Source: Serinus canaria (Eukaryota > Chordata > Aves > Passeriformes > Fringillidae). Taken from it: DNA of 64,000 nt. Shown here piece after piece: positions 1-12,705 of the stretch; the first letter of the stretch is position 1, and each line of letters starts with the position of its first letter. A program made the position numbers and the translations under genes. The notes beneath the pieces are model-generated. The model was not told where the DNA came from and ran no database searches. It saw only the letters and a list, made by a program, of their open reading frames with translations. Location of the stretch: NCBI RefSeq assembly GCF_022539315.1, contig NC_066313.1, positions 70,435,934 through 70,499,933 of the forward strand. The letters are read 5' to 3'.

Positions 1-3000
1 ATTTCTGGAGTCATTAGGCAAACCTAAATGCTCATATGTGAGCACCAAGTGAGCATATACCATGCTGGTAGTCTTATTCCTCTGGTCAAAATCTGTGAAA
101 ATACACATCTTTAAAATTTGGTCTTGTATCTCTTCTTCCTTTTTCCCTGTTGTATCAGGCTTTGGTTTTGTTTTGTGTTGGGGAGGGGGTTGTTTGGGTT
201 GGTTCTTTTTAATTTTTTAACATATTTCTGTTCTTATCTATAATCCAAATGTACTGTAAAACAAAATAGCTTCATATTTTGCCTTTATTTACATTTTCTG
301 GTTTGTTGGGCTTTTTTTTTTTTAATAAAAAAGCTAAATAATTAGACATATATTATGAGGCTGACAGTCTCATTATTTACAGGGTTTCAATTAAAATACT
401 AGGTCAGGTTCAAACCTCCTACTGTTGTCAGAAATGTAATGATTCGCATTTCTATTGACCAGTTTTCAAAGTTCTGCAAGATTTCATGTACATGCCTGGA
501 GGGGTCACCAAACTCTCCTCGTTCCACAGGGTCCCCTAAACAGCTGTGCAATGGCAGGGCTTTTTCCTGTTTGAAACCACTGGTTTCCTCTGTAAAAGTG
601 ATGTTAAAATATCTCTCTTTTGAAGTGAATAGAGACTAATGCTTAAAAATTTAGGCCACAATCTAATCTAATATTTTATTCATATAAATGGATACTTTTT
701 TCTTTTTTTATAATACTGTAAATTTCAGAAAGGAAATTGGTTGAATGAGTTTTATTTGTTAATTTAACTAAAATAAAGTCTATATAAACTTATGATCAAA
801 ACAGGGCTGAAGTATCAATTTGCTAAATGTAGAGATAGGGAATAAAAAAAATATTTTTATGTGTCCAAGAAAGAAAGATAAAACTTTTACAATTTTGCTT
901 ATTTTTCAAGACATGTTAACACACCTTTTTTGAAGTGGTTTTTGAGCAGTGTGTTCTTCAAAACATGGTGCTTGCTTTACTTTATGTATTATTCACAGAC
1001 CTTTCAGAAGGAATTTTTAGTTAACATTCTTACTCCAATGAAGATGTAATGTTTAACAAGACATTTCAAGAGGGTATAGCTGCCTGTGTTTCATTGTAGC
1101 TGCTTACAACTGAAATTTTCTATGACTTGTTCTTCTCCTGTGGTGATGAAAAAATTATTTGGATTTCTCAAGTATAGGACACTTTATAAATTTTAATGAG
1201 TAGCATGAGACGCTGGTTACCATTTATGATAGGAAATATTGTTGTCAGATACATTGTTTGCACTTCCTTGAGTGCAGAAGAAAAAAAAAAGCTGGAAATA
1301 AAAAGGCAAAAACTTGGCATGTTACATAAACCACTGCTTTTTATAGACTACAGATCAAGTATGATTGACAGCGAGCAAATTGGAATTCACTGAATATTCT
1401 AGTATGAATAAAGAAAACCAACTTGGACACTCAAGTGATAAGTTCCATCAAGGCTGGAAATTCATGCAAATTATTTGACAGGCGTGCAAAAAATGAGACA
1501 GATTGCCACTCATTGAATAACAGAAACTGAACCCTGGCTGATGCTATTGTGGTAAATGTAGCAGTCAGATGCATGGATATCTCTTTCTCCTCACACATAA
1601 GCACATTTAGAGGGCTTAGGAAAATGAAGTTGTTAATAAACCTCTTCAGTTAAATCACAGATTTAGTCTTAAAGTTCTGAGAATGGCCTTTCTTGTATCC
1701 AGTTGGACTCAGTTCCTCTTAGTTCAAATTTGATCTCATTAAAGTTTAGGTCTTTCTCTACTGTGAAGAAGGTAAGTTTCTAAAGATTATTTTCCTGTAG
1801 TACAGAGAGGTTTTCACCTAGCTTTTTTCTGCAATTCAGAGATCTTTACAAAAACTGCAGTCCCTATTCATAGTTTTGATTTTCAAGTTGGTTTTTTTTT
1901 TTTTTTTTTTCTATTTGCTGTACCCAAATATGTAAACAAATCAGGAACAGCCCTAGGCATCCTATCTGTCTTATACCTGGGAAAAGGAGAGTGTCTTTAC
2001 AGACAGAATTTCTGATTGAATCCATCTTGGAAAAACTTATGGATGAATGTACAACTTTTTAAAAGGTTTCTTATGAATTATGTGAATTAATTTTGGGAAG
2101 GCTTTGAAATATGGTACTTCATTCTGAAGTACCATAGAACAAGGAAGTTCTAATCCAAGAACAAGGATTTACAGAAGAAAACTACTATGAACTATGGGAA
2201 ATGCTCAATAGGCCTCAAGACCATAGAAAAAATAATTTTTTTCTGTGAATTTTTCATATTTTGCTTCTGTCTTCTAAGTGAAAAAAGTGCAAGAGTTAGG
2301 ATATTTTAGATGGAAAAATTATAAAAATGATAAAAGACAGATTTTGAAAACTATGAATAATCAATAATATGCATTATGAAATTACTGAATTTGTAGACAA
2401 ACCCTAGATAGTGGGATAGTTTCTAGCTCTTTGAGAATACATTACTTTAAAGTTCAAAGGCAAGCCATTTGACCCGTATTTTAAGTTTATACCAATTGCT
2501 GAAGAAAATGAGGCTTCTCTTTTTTAATGTCAGGCATAATATTTCAAACTAGACATAACAAGAAACATAGGAAAATTTAAGCATTTAGTTAGCATTGACT
2601 GAAAGCAGACAAAATGTGTAAATATAAATCTGGACTCCACTTCACTACAACAATAATCTTGGAATATTTTAGCTCTTGTCCATTAATTCAACACTAGAAA
2701 ATAAAGTGTCGCTTCGCTGGAAATTATTTTAGATTATTTCTACGCCTTTTTCCCAAAATTTATTTATCTCTCCTGGATTTATTATTTTGAAGATATCAAC
2801 TTTATTTCTGGGAAAGGCTCAAAACATAATTTGAAATTCTCAGGGCTTAAGCAAAGGCCCATTTTATCTTTCAGTCCTTATTTTTATGCTATCGAAAATA
2901 TGGGAAATTACTATCATAGCACAGCAAAAAAAAAGTGGATGAAATCCTTTAAGAAAAGATAACATTGATATCTAAATAAAAACCCCTCAAAATACAACAT

Positions 3001-6000
3001 TTTAAAATTTCTGATTTTAATAACACCTAGACATCCAAATATAAAGTTTAAGGAACAAAAAGATCTTCCACACAAGGAAGTTACTCTCCATGAAAGTATG
3101 ATTGCAATTTGCAGTGCATTAGCTCTTTTGCACTGACAGATGAATTTAATTATTTTATGATGGCAATATAGAGGCCTAACATGTCTGCTCATTACAGACT
3201 GTGTTTATGTCCATAAAACCAGACATTTCTGAAGCACTCTCCAGACCTATCTAGCACCCAGGTAGAGATACAGAAAACTATGTCTCTGACTTCAGGTTGG
3301 ATCTAGGGCAAAAGGGCTTGAAACCCAGGATGCAAGAGAGGATGTGATATAGCCATAACCACATTTCTGAGAAAAAAAAAAAAAAAAGTCAGTATTATTA
3401 TTTTATTGTAATATCTCCACATAGTCTATTTATAGAATTAATAACTTACAGATCAATAATTCCAATTATCCAATATAAAAATATTACACATTTTTCTTAT
3501 AAGTAGGCTATGAAAAAAGCCTCAGGATCTTGTCTTTATTTTTATCCTAACTATGAATATATGTTGAACATAAAACAAAATAACTACCATGACCACAACA
3601 ATGTTATCAGGTGTAGCATAATTATAGCACCCTTTCCTGGCAGTTTCACTTGCCATGACCCTTTAGGAAATAGATTTTGGTTGAAGACTTGGCCACAATC
3701 ATTTTGAAAAATTAATACAAAGTGATTAAGAAAGATATGAAAAACTCTGCCTCTGACTTTAAGTATTAAAGACATAAAAACTGCTGCATTTGAGTTTAAG
3801 CTTTATTTGCATAAAATGGCCTACAGTCAAAAAGCTTAAAGACTGTTCCAATTCAAATTTAAGTCAATGGAAGCAGAAATTAAGTTTATGAAACTTGCGA
3901 AATTTTATTGGTTTTTTTCATGTAAGATATAAAAACATTTTATCTCATGCTTGATAAAACTTTCATAAAGATGAGGGGTTTCTTCTCCTTAATATAAACA
4001 GTTAACCAAATAAAAGTTTTGCTTGCTACCTTTATACATACATAAAGGAAGCCAATCTTTTATGCTTGCTAGACTTAGAAAATTTCTTTTTAATATGAAT
4101 CATACAGGTAGAAAATGTTATAATAGAACAAAAATGTCATATAATATAAACAAATATGTGAAATATTCCACTTTTTCTTGGTATTGAAGAAAATTTATTT
4201 TTTATATTAGCTTTTTAAATTTGATCATAATTGTGACAAAAACCAATGCTAAATATGCCACACTATAAAAGTCTAGAACAACAATAAAAATATTTTTATA
4301 CAAGTTTTCAATATAAGCTGAAGTTCTGAGTCTTGCACTATAGTGGAATGGTAGATATCCTCACAAAGGGAAAAGCAAAATGTAGTGATTTTTAAATTTT
4401 AAGATTTTAAGTCTTTAAAAGAAGAAATGGGAAAGGGCATTTTAAGTGAGTCATTCTGTCATGCCAACATCCTAATCACATTTCCTGCTGTCTACAGACA
4501 AATAACTGTAAGTCATTTGGGGTTTTCCAGGCTAACAATATAAAAGCATCCCTTCTCCACCTTTTCAGTAATGAACATATTTTCTGCTCCATTACCCTCC
4601 ATTAACTGGGTACCATTAGCAGTATTATGCAATATTTCTGTCATTCAGCCAGCCTAATACAAGCATAAACCAGTGTATTTTGTTGGCAATTGGAGACCTA
4701 CTAAGGGTGAAAATAGATTGCTTTACCTTTAACTCAACAGGAAACTTTTCCTGAGGTGAAGACAAAATCTTAAGGCATTTTCCCAGGCCATATCTTCCCT
4801 ATGTATTGCAAAAAAACTGTCAGCCTTTGGTCTTGAAACAGGATTTGAAAACTCTGTTTATCTATTCAAGTATTTTCCTTTCAATATCCTTGAAAAGAGG
4901 GGTCAGGAAAAAATCAGAAAAAGTGTACTAGATATAATTTTTTTCTCAGCAGTTATGAAGTGCCTTCAGGATATCTCACTTCATTAAGCACTAACTACTT
5001 GGAAAGAATAGTAAGGTATTAAAATGCTAATAAAAATCTGGACATCATAATTTGAAAATTGTATAGCATTTTCAAGCTGCTTTCACTTCCACTTTTTCTT
5101 CAGACTTGCCTTCATAAAACATCAAGCAAACAATTTGTGCCACATAATGAACAGAAAAATAATGAATGGTAAATAATTTTTATTACACTGAGAAGCTCTC
5201 TTGCTCATCCAACACTATTAATTGGTCTCTAATTACAACATGGTATAAAACCTGTATTTAAAAACAAATATGGGATTGTCACCAGAAAAATACTGAAGCA
5301 AAGACATCGGTTTGTAATACACAGTCATATTATTTCTAAAGCACCCCATTGACTGGTGAATTTAATTAGATTTTAGATGACTGGTAGAGAATTTTGAGAT
5401 AACCTCACTCGACATTCAACTAAGAAATAAGAAGTCAGGAAATTACTGTGGAGGAGCAAATCTAAATACAGGAACAGACACATAAAGAAGTAGTCAAAGT
5501 GAAGTTACTCAATTATTTGTTGTCAGTTTGGAAAAACACAAGTAGCCTAGTAAGTGTGCAGAAAGGATTTCTCTTGCATTGAGCACTGTTCAATTGCTAT
5601 ATAAATTTTCTGTATAATAAAATAGAGAATATGTTTGTCAAATATGCTGATCACAGAAGTTTAGGTTAGTTGGGAACATTCAGGGAATGCAAAGTTAAAG
5701 TTTTTTTTTTCTTCTCTATTTTTAATCTATTTGTGTCACATAATGAATACCACCAGGGGATAGATGTAGACTTCAAAATAAACAAAATACAAGGAAAATA
5801 TCTGACACCAATAAATTCCGGTATAAAGAGGGCAACAATATTCTTACAGGAAAACAAGTAAAATAGCAGTGAGGTAGAGACCATGATGTAGACTATAATA
5901 TAGATGTCAGATATAAATCAATACCTGATTTATGTCACAGAAAGAGAACATATATGAATTTATCTGAATGTTTGTAACTACATTATGGACACCTATATGT

Positions 6001-6336
6001 GTAATTCATCCTAAATTTTCCTGCTAGTGCAACCAGCTCAAATGCAGATAAGGATGATATAAATTACGATGAATAATATTAATGCTCAAGACTGAGAATA
6101 CAACAACTACTTTACTATTTTATGAGCATACTTATATTAAGAAATGAGGGCTAGCATTTTGTAAATGAAATATTCAGGAGGACACATCTGTGTTAAGGGA
6201 TATTATAAGCAGTCATTCTCAGCTTCTAAATACTCTTACAGGGTATCATTCTTCTGTTTGGAGAGGAGAAGATGGTCAGAACTAGAACAAAGAATTTGAC
6301 TCTTTATGGACTGAATGGTCATTCTTGAGTCTTTGG
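1..6336. other. Unique AT-rich DNA, no gene recognised
   Basis: No open frame here exceeds about 90 codons and none shows a domain, codon bias or a convincing pair of splice sites. What can be seen is low complexity: a G/T-rich stretch near 160-215, a run of about 22 T at roughly 1890-1911, an A-run at about 3371-3387, and a very AT-rich block around 3780-4320. A short hairpin at 2110-2136 is listed separately. It is most likely intergenic or intronic. Old repeats too diverged to recognise by eye may be present. Confidence 0.6.
2110..2136. repeat. Perfect inverted repeat, 12-bp arms, 3-base loop
   Basis: The arms at 2110-2121 and 2125-2136 are exact reverse complements (TATGGTACTTCA and its complement) separated by TTC. 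It belongs to the set of short-spacer fold-backs in this window. No function is implied. Confidence 0.85.
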
Positions 6337-6351
6337 ATATATATGTATATA

Positions 6352-6396
<45 letters not shown>

Positions 6397-6404
6397 ATAT
6401 ATAT
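6337..6404. repeat. (TA)n / (TG)n compound microsatellite
   Basis: Alternating TA dinucleotides are interrupted by a short TG block and a single TT. The 102-codon open frame that crosses it codes mainly for alternating Tyr and Ile and is a by-product of the repeat. Confidence 0.95.
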
Positions 6405-6784
6405 GAAATTATTTCCCATCAGATGTCTAGGCACATGATCCTTCTCATTTGTACTATGTCAGATTTTAGGTCCTGCACACTTTTTCTTGAGCTATTTATC
6501 AGTCTCCCAAAACTGCTCCATGTGAAATTGTCTGTGAGAGATTTCAAGTCCAAAGCTTCATCAGAAGACCTTGCTTTTGTAGAAATACAACAATTTAGAG
6601 ATATGTGGAATATATATAAATAACTTGATTTATTAGGCTAAATCAAGTAACTTGATTTATTAGGCTACTTCCATAAGGATAAGAAAAACAATGAACCAAA
6701 CCCTCATGAACATGAGAAGAAACTAAGACAATAAAAAGAAGCATAGATCTCAGGCTGCTGGCTGAAGGGCCACTAAAGGAATAA
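6405..6784. other. Unique sequence, no gene recognised
   Basis: AT-rich DNA between the TA microsatellite and the solo LTR. It contains a small tandem duplication (6621-6667) and the left target-site duplication of the solo LTR (GAATAA, 6779-6784). Nothing else could be supported. Confidence 0.6.
6621..6667. repeat. Short direct duplication, 20-bp identical copies, 27-bp period
   Basis: The 20 bases at 6621-6640, beginning TAACTTGATT, recur exactly at 6648-6667 with seven bases between. Within the spacer, AATCAAGT is partly the reverse complement of ACTTGATT, so the duplication may have begun at a local hairpin. Confidence 0.9.
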
Positions 6785-7171
6785 TGTGATGGTGTTCACA
6801 GGGGTCCCAGGATGAGGGAAGAGACAAGAAAGTTGAGTCCATGTTTCAGAAGGCTTGATTTATTATTTTATGATATATATTATATGAAAAACTATACTAA
6901 AAGAATTTAAGAAAGGATTTAATCAGAAGGCTTAGCTAAGAATAGAAAAAAGAATGATAGCAAAGGCTTGTGACTGACCGAGACAGTCTGAGACAGCTGG
7001 ACTGTGACTGGCCATTAATTAGAAACAACCAGATGAGACCAATCCCAGATCCACCTGTTGCATTCCACCGCAGCAGATAATCATTGTTTACATTTCATTC
7101 CTGAGGCCTCTCAGCTTCTCAGGAGAAAAAAATCCTAAGGAAAGTATTTTTCAGAAAATATCGTGGCTACA
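6785..7171 (-). mobile_element. Solo LTR, alpharetrovirus/ERVK-like, related to the element at 13927
   Basis: This 387-bp block aligns end to end with the LTRs at 13927-14310 and 16984-17367. Shared stretches include the GGATGAGGGAAGAGAC region, GATTTATTAT with a minus-strand AATAAA signal, AACTATACTAAAAG, the CAGCAGATAA segment and the terminal GGCTACA versus GGCAACA. On the minus strand it begins TGTAGCC and ends CATCACA, the TG...CA form. It is flanked on both sides by GAATAA (6779-6784 and 7172-7177), a perfect 6-bp target duplication. No internal sequence is present, so it is a solo LTR left by recombination between two LTRs. It is clearly more diverged from the 13927 LTRs than those are from each other, so it is an older or different subfamily. 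A 6-bp duplication is the known signature of alpharetrovirus and ERVK-class integrases. Confidence 0.9.
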
Positions 7172-7670
7172 GAATAACTCAAGGGTAACCTTGATACTTT
7201 GCAACTGATAAAATTATCATGGGTAACATTAAAAAAAAGCCACAAAACCCCAACTCTCTTTATGATACATTTGAAAGGGCTTGAGAGACTGCATAAAACT
7301 TCTGAGGTGAGATAAAGGTGAACAAATATTATTGTATGATGTTCAGACAAAGACTCAAAAGAGGGATCAAGGTAGATCTCACAAGAATAATGGTAAATTG
7401 AAGAGAAGGGAGGCTGAAATGGACCAGTAGCATTTAAGAAAGGATCTTGCATGTACACATGCCCTGACGAGCCTGATCACCACAGTCTATTCTATCTCTT
7501 CCTTCAACTGCCTTCTTCACTAATTTCCTGTGAATGTGCTCTCTGTGTAAGACAATAGGAAGCCTAAAGTTGAACTTTAAAGCAAACAGCATAACAAGGC
7601 CTGCTGCTGGGGAAGCCATAACCAGCTACAGGACAGACTTGTTATGTTTGTACGTATCTCTGTGTGCATG
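7172..7670. other. No gene recognised
   Basis: The stretch starts with the right-hand copy of the solo LTR target duplication (7172-7177). The remainder is moderately AT-rich. Minus-strand open frames of 107 and 61 codons show no recognisable domain. Confidence 0.55.
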
Positions 7671-7694
7671 TGTCTGTCTGTCTGTCTGTCTGTG
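7671..7694. repeat. (TCTG)n microsatellite
   Basis: About five tandem TCTG units flanked by TG-rich sequence. Confidence 0.9.
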
Positions 7695-7787
7695 TATGTA
7701 CATGTGAGTCTGATCTGCTAAGCAAGATTAGAGACAGAACAGGTGGTTAAAACGGGCTCATTGTACTGCTGATGTGTATGTAAGCAC

Positions 7788-7792
7788 TGTGT

Positions 7793-7828
<36 letters not shown>
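7788..7828. repeat. (TG)n microsatellite
   Basis: About 20 TG units with one CT interruption near 7797. The Val/Cys and Thr/His open frames on either strand here come from the repeat. Confidence 0.95.
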
Positions 7829-7831
<3 letters not shown>

Positions 7832-10578
7832 CAGTGCTGATGAAGTCTCAGCTCTCCTGCCTGTCCTCCCTGTCCTGCTGGTGGTTGGCCATGTTTGTAA
7901 AGAGAACACGCAATGACTGTGGTTTGAGTGACCAGTCTTACCACAGACTGGATCTGGAAAAGAGGAATAGAATCCACCTCACATCCAGCAGAACAAGGAA
8001 GAAGAACCAGTCCCACGTGCCTTACTTGAGCTCCAGAACCTCCCTCCTAGCACCACACTGTCAAAACTTCATCTTGATGATGGTGAAAAACACTTCATAA
8101 ACCAGTAAGTTTGTAAATTTCTCTAAAGCTCCTTCTACAGTTCACAGGCCAGTGCAGTGATTGACCATTGTTTGTGTGAGTGCATTTTACTGATCTGCCT
8201 CGTCAATTTTCTTCAAAATACAGTTCATTCTATTAAAAAAACTGAAGAGCTATACCTGTGTAAACAGTTTTTTAGCATAGAGAATGGAGGACGTTGAGGT
8301 CATTAGCTAGTAATGAAAAAGTACATGAGACAAGGTTGTGCTAGCAGCATTATGGACAGAAATAGCCAAGAACTGCAGTGGTGACAGCAGGTTTTGGTAT
8401 GAGATATCAGTGAGAGGATGCTGACTTAAACCATCTTCTCATCTTGGTGAATGATGTACTGTGCATGTCTTTGACTGTGGACCAGCTGTGAGTGAAGCAG
8501 GTGAAATGAGAGCATGGCAGGTGTGATGTGCTTGAGAAGCTCTGCAGGATGGGATCTGTCAAAGGGTGAGTATGAGCTAACATTCAGCTGGGACAAAGCC
8601 ACTGTTTTGCATATGTTGTACACTTATGGTAGATACTTATGTCAGGATGACCCAACTGATTTCAGAGTCCAAGAGCATGCCCTGGCCTATTTTACCTATC
8701 AATAGGGATATTGTTCTTAGAGTAAACGCCATAATTAGAAAAGGTTGCATTAATAATAAATTAATAAATGTATTTGAGATTTTAATGATAAAATACAAAG
8801 CATAAATTATTGTTCTATAAGTTATGTCAAATAATTTCAGCATGTCACAAAACTATAGGACATCTGCCTGAAGTCAATCCATGCATTCTCCATTAGTTGA
8901 ATCTCTCAAAATATTCTCATTTCTAGACAGGAGTGTGTGTGACTAGGAAAATGCAGGAACATAATAGCGAAATACAAAAGAAGAGTAATTATGTCCTTTC
9001 CGGGGGGAAAAAAATCCTTATTAAATTCATAATAACTGAATATGTGTTTATTGTTGTCTGAAAAGACGAAAGAAACTTTAAACTTTTTAAAAAAATTTCT
9101 GTTTTCAAAAAAATATTCCTCAAACATTGACTTGCAAGAAAATATCAGGGCAGAATACTCTTCTTTAAAATTAAAGAGGTATTTTTATTTTTTTGACCAC
9201 TTACACTAACCAATGCAATTAAAATATAATAAAAAGATTTTTGAACACCACTCAGCAATGCAAAACTATATAGCCAAAAAATGAGAAGTTTTAAGCAGAT
9301 GATGAAAGCACTCAGATGAATACTTACAGGCTGAGTTCTTAGAAGCATTACCATACCAGCTTTCATGTGCCTGAATATTTTAGAAGATTAGATACATAAC
9401 GTTGTATCCATAATACATATGAGAGATGCAAGCAAAGCTCCGTAAGATTCTACTTACTAAAGAAAAAGTGAAGTCAAAACAGAGTCTATGTCCTCTCACT
9501 AGGCTGAGGAGAAATCCTAGCAAAACTTTTACGATTTTTCAGTTTTGACTCACTTCTGTGTCTTCATAATGTATACAAAAAAAATCAAAACTGCAATATT
9601 TTGAGAGATTTTATGAGCAGTAACATTATTTAAATTATTTCATCTTGGTAAAAAAAAGTTCACATGCTCAATTCATGCTGAATTCACATTTGTTGCTGTT
9701 GATATTTGTGATCCAGGACCATTCTAAGGCCACAGTGGCAAGTACAAATTATATTCTCTGAGCAATGGCTTAAACACTTCAGAAAAATAAATTCTTATGT
9801 ACTGAAGGTATTTGTCTCCCACAGCATGTGGGAGTAAGGTAAGTCCGCTATGAATAAATATTCTTCTTGCTGTCAAAGAACCTTCCTTCCAAAAAGTCGA
9901 AAGTCACCACAACATCAATACTGTACACACCTTCAGGAACTTAATGGTGGTGAACGTAATTTCAAAAATGTTATTGTATCAATCAACCATGACTTTGTTC
10001 CATACATGAGTAAAATTCTCTTTTTAAGCTCCATGATTCATAAGCTTGAATCACTGGGTAAAATATGCAAAAACACATTCAAGAAACCAGACTTTTATTG
10101 ATGTCTGTGGCATCTAAGCAACAAGCATCCTGTGAGGAAGTGGTTCATAACTTAGCTTTATAAACAGTGTTATTACTTATTATTTCAGTTATGTGATGTG
10201 CCTAGCACTAGAAGGAAGGACTGTCACAGTCATATACTCCAGCGATTCTTCTCCATTAGTCTTGCCAGGACAGAGCTGTTGTCAGGCAGTCTGGAAGATA
10301 CACAGCTGAACATTATGTAGATTACATTGTTTTCCATGTCAGTTATGAACTGTAATTAGACATTAAGCAAAACGCACAGTGACAAGAATAATGAAGACTG
10401 TGGGTACTGCTTAGAGAAGTTACAAATTATCTATACAGGAGAAATTTGCAAACAGAATGTATAAATATCTGCTAGTAATTACTCAAGTGAGATTATTTAC
10501 AGGGAGAAGCAATTTCCTTCATTCAGCTGCAAAAATAGGTAAGCCTTCAAACTGCCAATGTGTCTTTAGGTCTGAAAT
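7829..10578. other. Unique DNA, no gene recognised
   Basis: The stretch 7830-8100 is less AT-rich and open for 108 codons on the plus strand, but much of that frame is the TG repeat and the rest shows no domain. Around 9310-9370 a minus-strand fragment of 43 bases lies between an AG and a GTAAGT. I judged it insufficient to call an exon. Nothing else could be supported. Confidence 0.5.
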
Positions 10579-10667
10579 TAAAACAACAACAACAACAACA
10601 AAAACAAAAAAACAAACAAACAAAAAATAAAAAGAAACAAAAACCTAAACAAAAACAAACAAAAAGT
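10579..10667. repeat. (CAA)n / A-rich low-complexity tract
   Basis: A tract almost free of G and T with CAA and CAAA units. It could be the decayed tail of an old retroposon, but no body sequence is recognisable beside it. Confidence 0.85.
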
Positions 10668-12636
10668 CAAATTCAGCAATAATAGAACAATTTGCAAATA
10701 ATGTAGTACTACTGCTTTGAAGTTAGTGAATATGCTAAATAATCTCTTGAGGCTACAATTTTCTATTTTGACAGTACTTTTAATTTATCTTGTGCCAATT
10801 ATGTGAGACTAAGTTGCAAAGGATCTTTTCTACTCATTAGGTGGTGGATTCTCTGCAGGATTAGCTCCATAGTTTCAGAAGATTTTGGATTCTTACTCAT
10901 TTGGCTGATGGAAGAATAACCAGATGCAATCAGGGGTCCACATTACCAGAGAAGTATGAAATAATAAAGCAGACCTGAGGTTAATCTTGCAGATCAGGGT
11001 AAGGATCAGGGACACTTGAGTATATCTGCTGTAATGTTTGGGGTACTTTACAAATACCTAATTACATGAGTTCATATTTTTCTAGTGTGAAGTGCTGAGA
11101 TCTTTGGCAAAGAGAGCTCTCAGCAGGTAGAATGGACTAATTTCTTCTGATCTTTCACTTGCAGGAATTTTTACTTTTTTCATAATTGTTCAGTAATAAA
11201 TCACCTTATTTTGTTTCTCAGATTTAAAGGTGATCATTAGAACGATCTGTGATATATTCTATCATTCTTGAAATTCAAATAGTTAAAGTCTGCTGTTCTT
11301 TGCACTAAGGATGTTTACATGACCTCCTGTAGATGACCCTGAGCAGAGTTAGGAAAAACATCCAGCCTGGTACTTCCCTAACTACACAGGGCAACCAGGT
11401 ATAAGTTTTGCTGGAGAAAAAAACCTCAAAATAAATTGGTTTTCTAGCTTCAGTCTGACATGGTCAGGCAAAAAGCTTCTTCCACAAGTATCCTTAACAG
11501 ACCCAAACACTGTTTTACTTCACCTTGTGTTTCTCTCTTTCTTCTTCAAGTTTTTCTCCTCTACCACTCTCATTCCTTTACAAACAAACAGCCCACTTCT
11601 CTTTCCCCTTTTCTAATGGTCATGGTTTAGCAGACTTTGCAACATTATTTGGTGCTTATGGTTTGTATCTCCCAGGAATTTCTATTCTACCTTGTTCAGG
11701 AATTCTTCTAAGCTGCCTTTTCTTTTTTTTTTTTCTTTGTTTTGTTTCTGCTGTATTTTATGCTAACTCTGGGTCAGAGTTTGTGTATGCATTACTCCTA
11801 CCTCATTATCTGCAGCAGACTGTTACTCTTTATATCACTGCTCTTCAGAGGTGCGGCATGTCATATGGATTCACTATAACATCCTATGTCACAGTTTGAA
11901 TTTTCTATACTTCTGTGACATTCTGTCATTTCACTGTCTGGTTACACAGATGAGCAATGGTGGGGAAATAGGAAATACTTTTTTTTTTTTTAATCAATTT
12001 CACAGTTGCCATTTTAAAAGTAGTGATGGGCTAAGGCATTGAGTCACAATGTTGTAAATTGTCTGGCACATGGTGTTGCAACCATTCAACTTAAATGAAA
12101 TATTTTCTTTGTTTTGTTCTTCTGCTGTGAAGATAAAAACTAAAAGTGAATCTCAGTTAATGAAATTGGAAAGATTAGATCCTATACTCAGAGTTTAAAA
12201 AGGAATAAAGATAAACAGAGAAAAAAATTCAGGACATAATTATTTAAATTGTTAAAGTTGCTTTATTTCTAGTTATCTCTTGATAAGAGAGAGAAGAGAT
12301 CAATTACTTTGCTTTTTGTCAATGATAGTTTTGTACAAGTGTATTAACAACAGATTAAATATGAATAATTGAACTACAAGACTTTCAGTATAAAAAAAGC
12401 TGTACATTTAATTATTTAATTAATTTGACAGTAATTTTGTCAAATAAATTACTCAAAAGGAAAAAGTATGGCTAAGAAAAATATATTGATTGATTACAGA
12501 GAAAAACAATGAAAAACGAAACTTAAAAAAGCAGTTAACAGACCAGCAATAAATTAAAGGTGTCTAATTACTTTTCTTAACATGTAGGGCATTTGTGTCA
12601 ATGAGCTTTATCAAATAAAAATGTTCAATCTAGGAA
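10668..12636. other. Unique DNA, no gene recognised
   Basis: AT-rich sequence. Around 11500-11900 the plus strand is pyrimidine-rich, which yields a 124-codon Ser/Phe/Leu-rich frame without any recognisable domain. I take it as chance. A short imperfect inverted repeat occurs near 12420-12455. If the candidate gene at 12706-13158 is real, this stretch lies downstream of its 3' end. Confidence 0.5.
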
Positions 12637-12642
12637 TTTATT
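12637..12642 (-). terminator. AATAAA polyadenylation signal of the candidate minus-strand transcript
   Basis: The minus strand reads AATAAA 64 bases after the candidate stop codon TAA (12708-12706). No strong GU-rich element follows. In AT-rich DNA this hexamer is common, so it carries weight only together with the exon candidates upstream. Confidence 0.3.
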
Positions 12643-12705
12643 CAGTACTTAATATGTAGCATGTGACAGTCCTGATATTCTCAAAGAATGGGTGAAATCT
12701 TTCTT

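Noticed and set aside
4715..4765. 24-base minus-strand micro-exon candidate between CACCTCAG and GTAAAG
   Set aside because: Eight codons between common dinucleotides are expected by chance, and no flanking exons join it.
6315..6623. 102-codon plus-strand frame starting in the TA repeat
   Set aside because: The N-terminal half is repeat-derived Tyr/Ile and the rest has no motif or codon signal.
10500..10545. 36-base plus-strand micro-exon candidate between TTTACAG and GTAAGC
   Set aside because: Same reasoning: no partner exon in phase and no protein match that I recognise.
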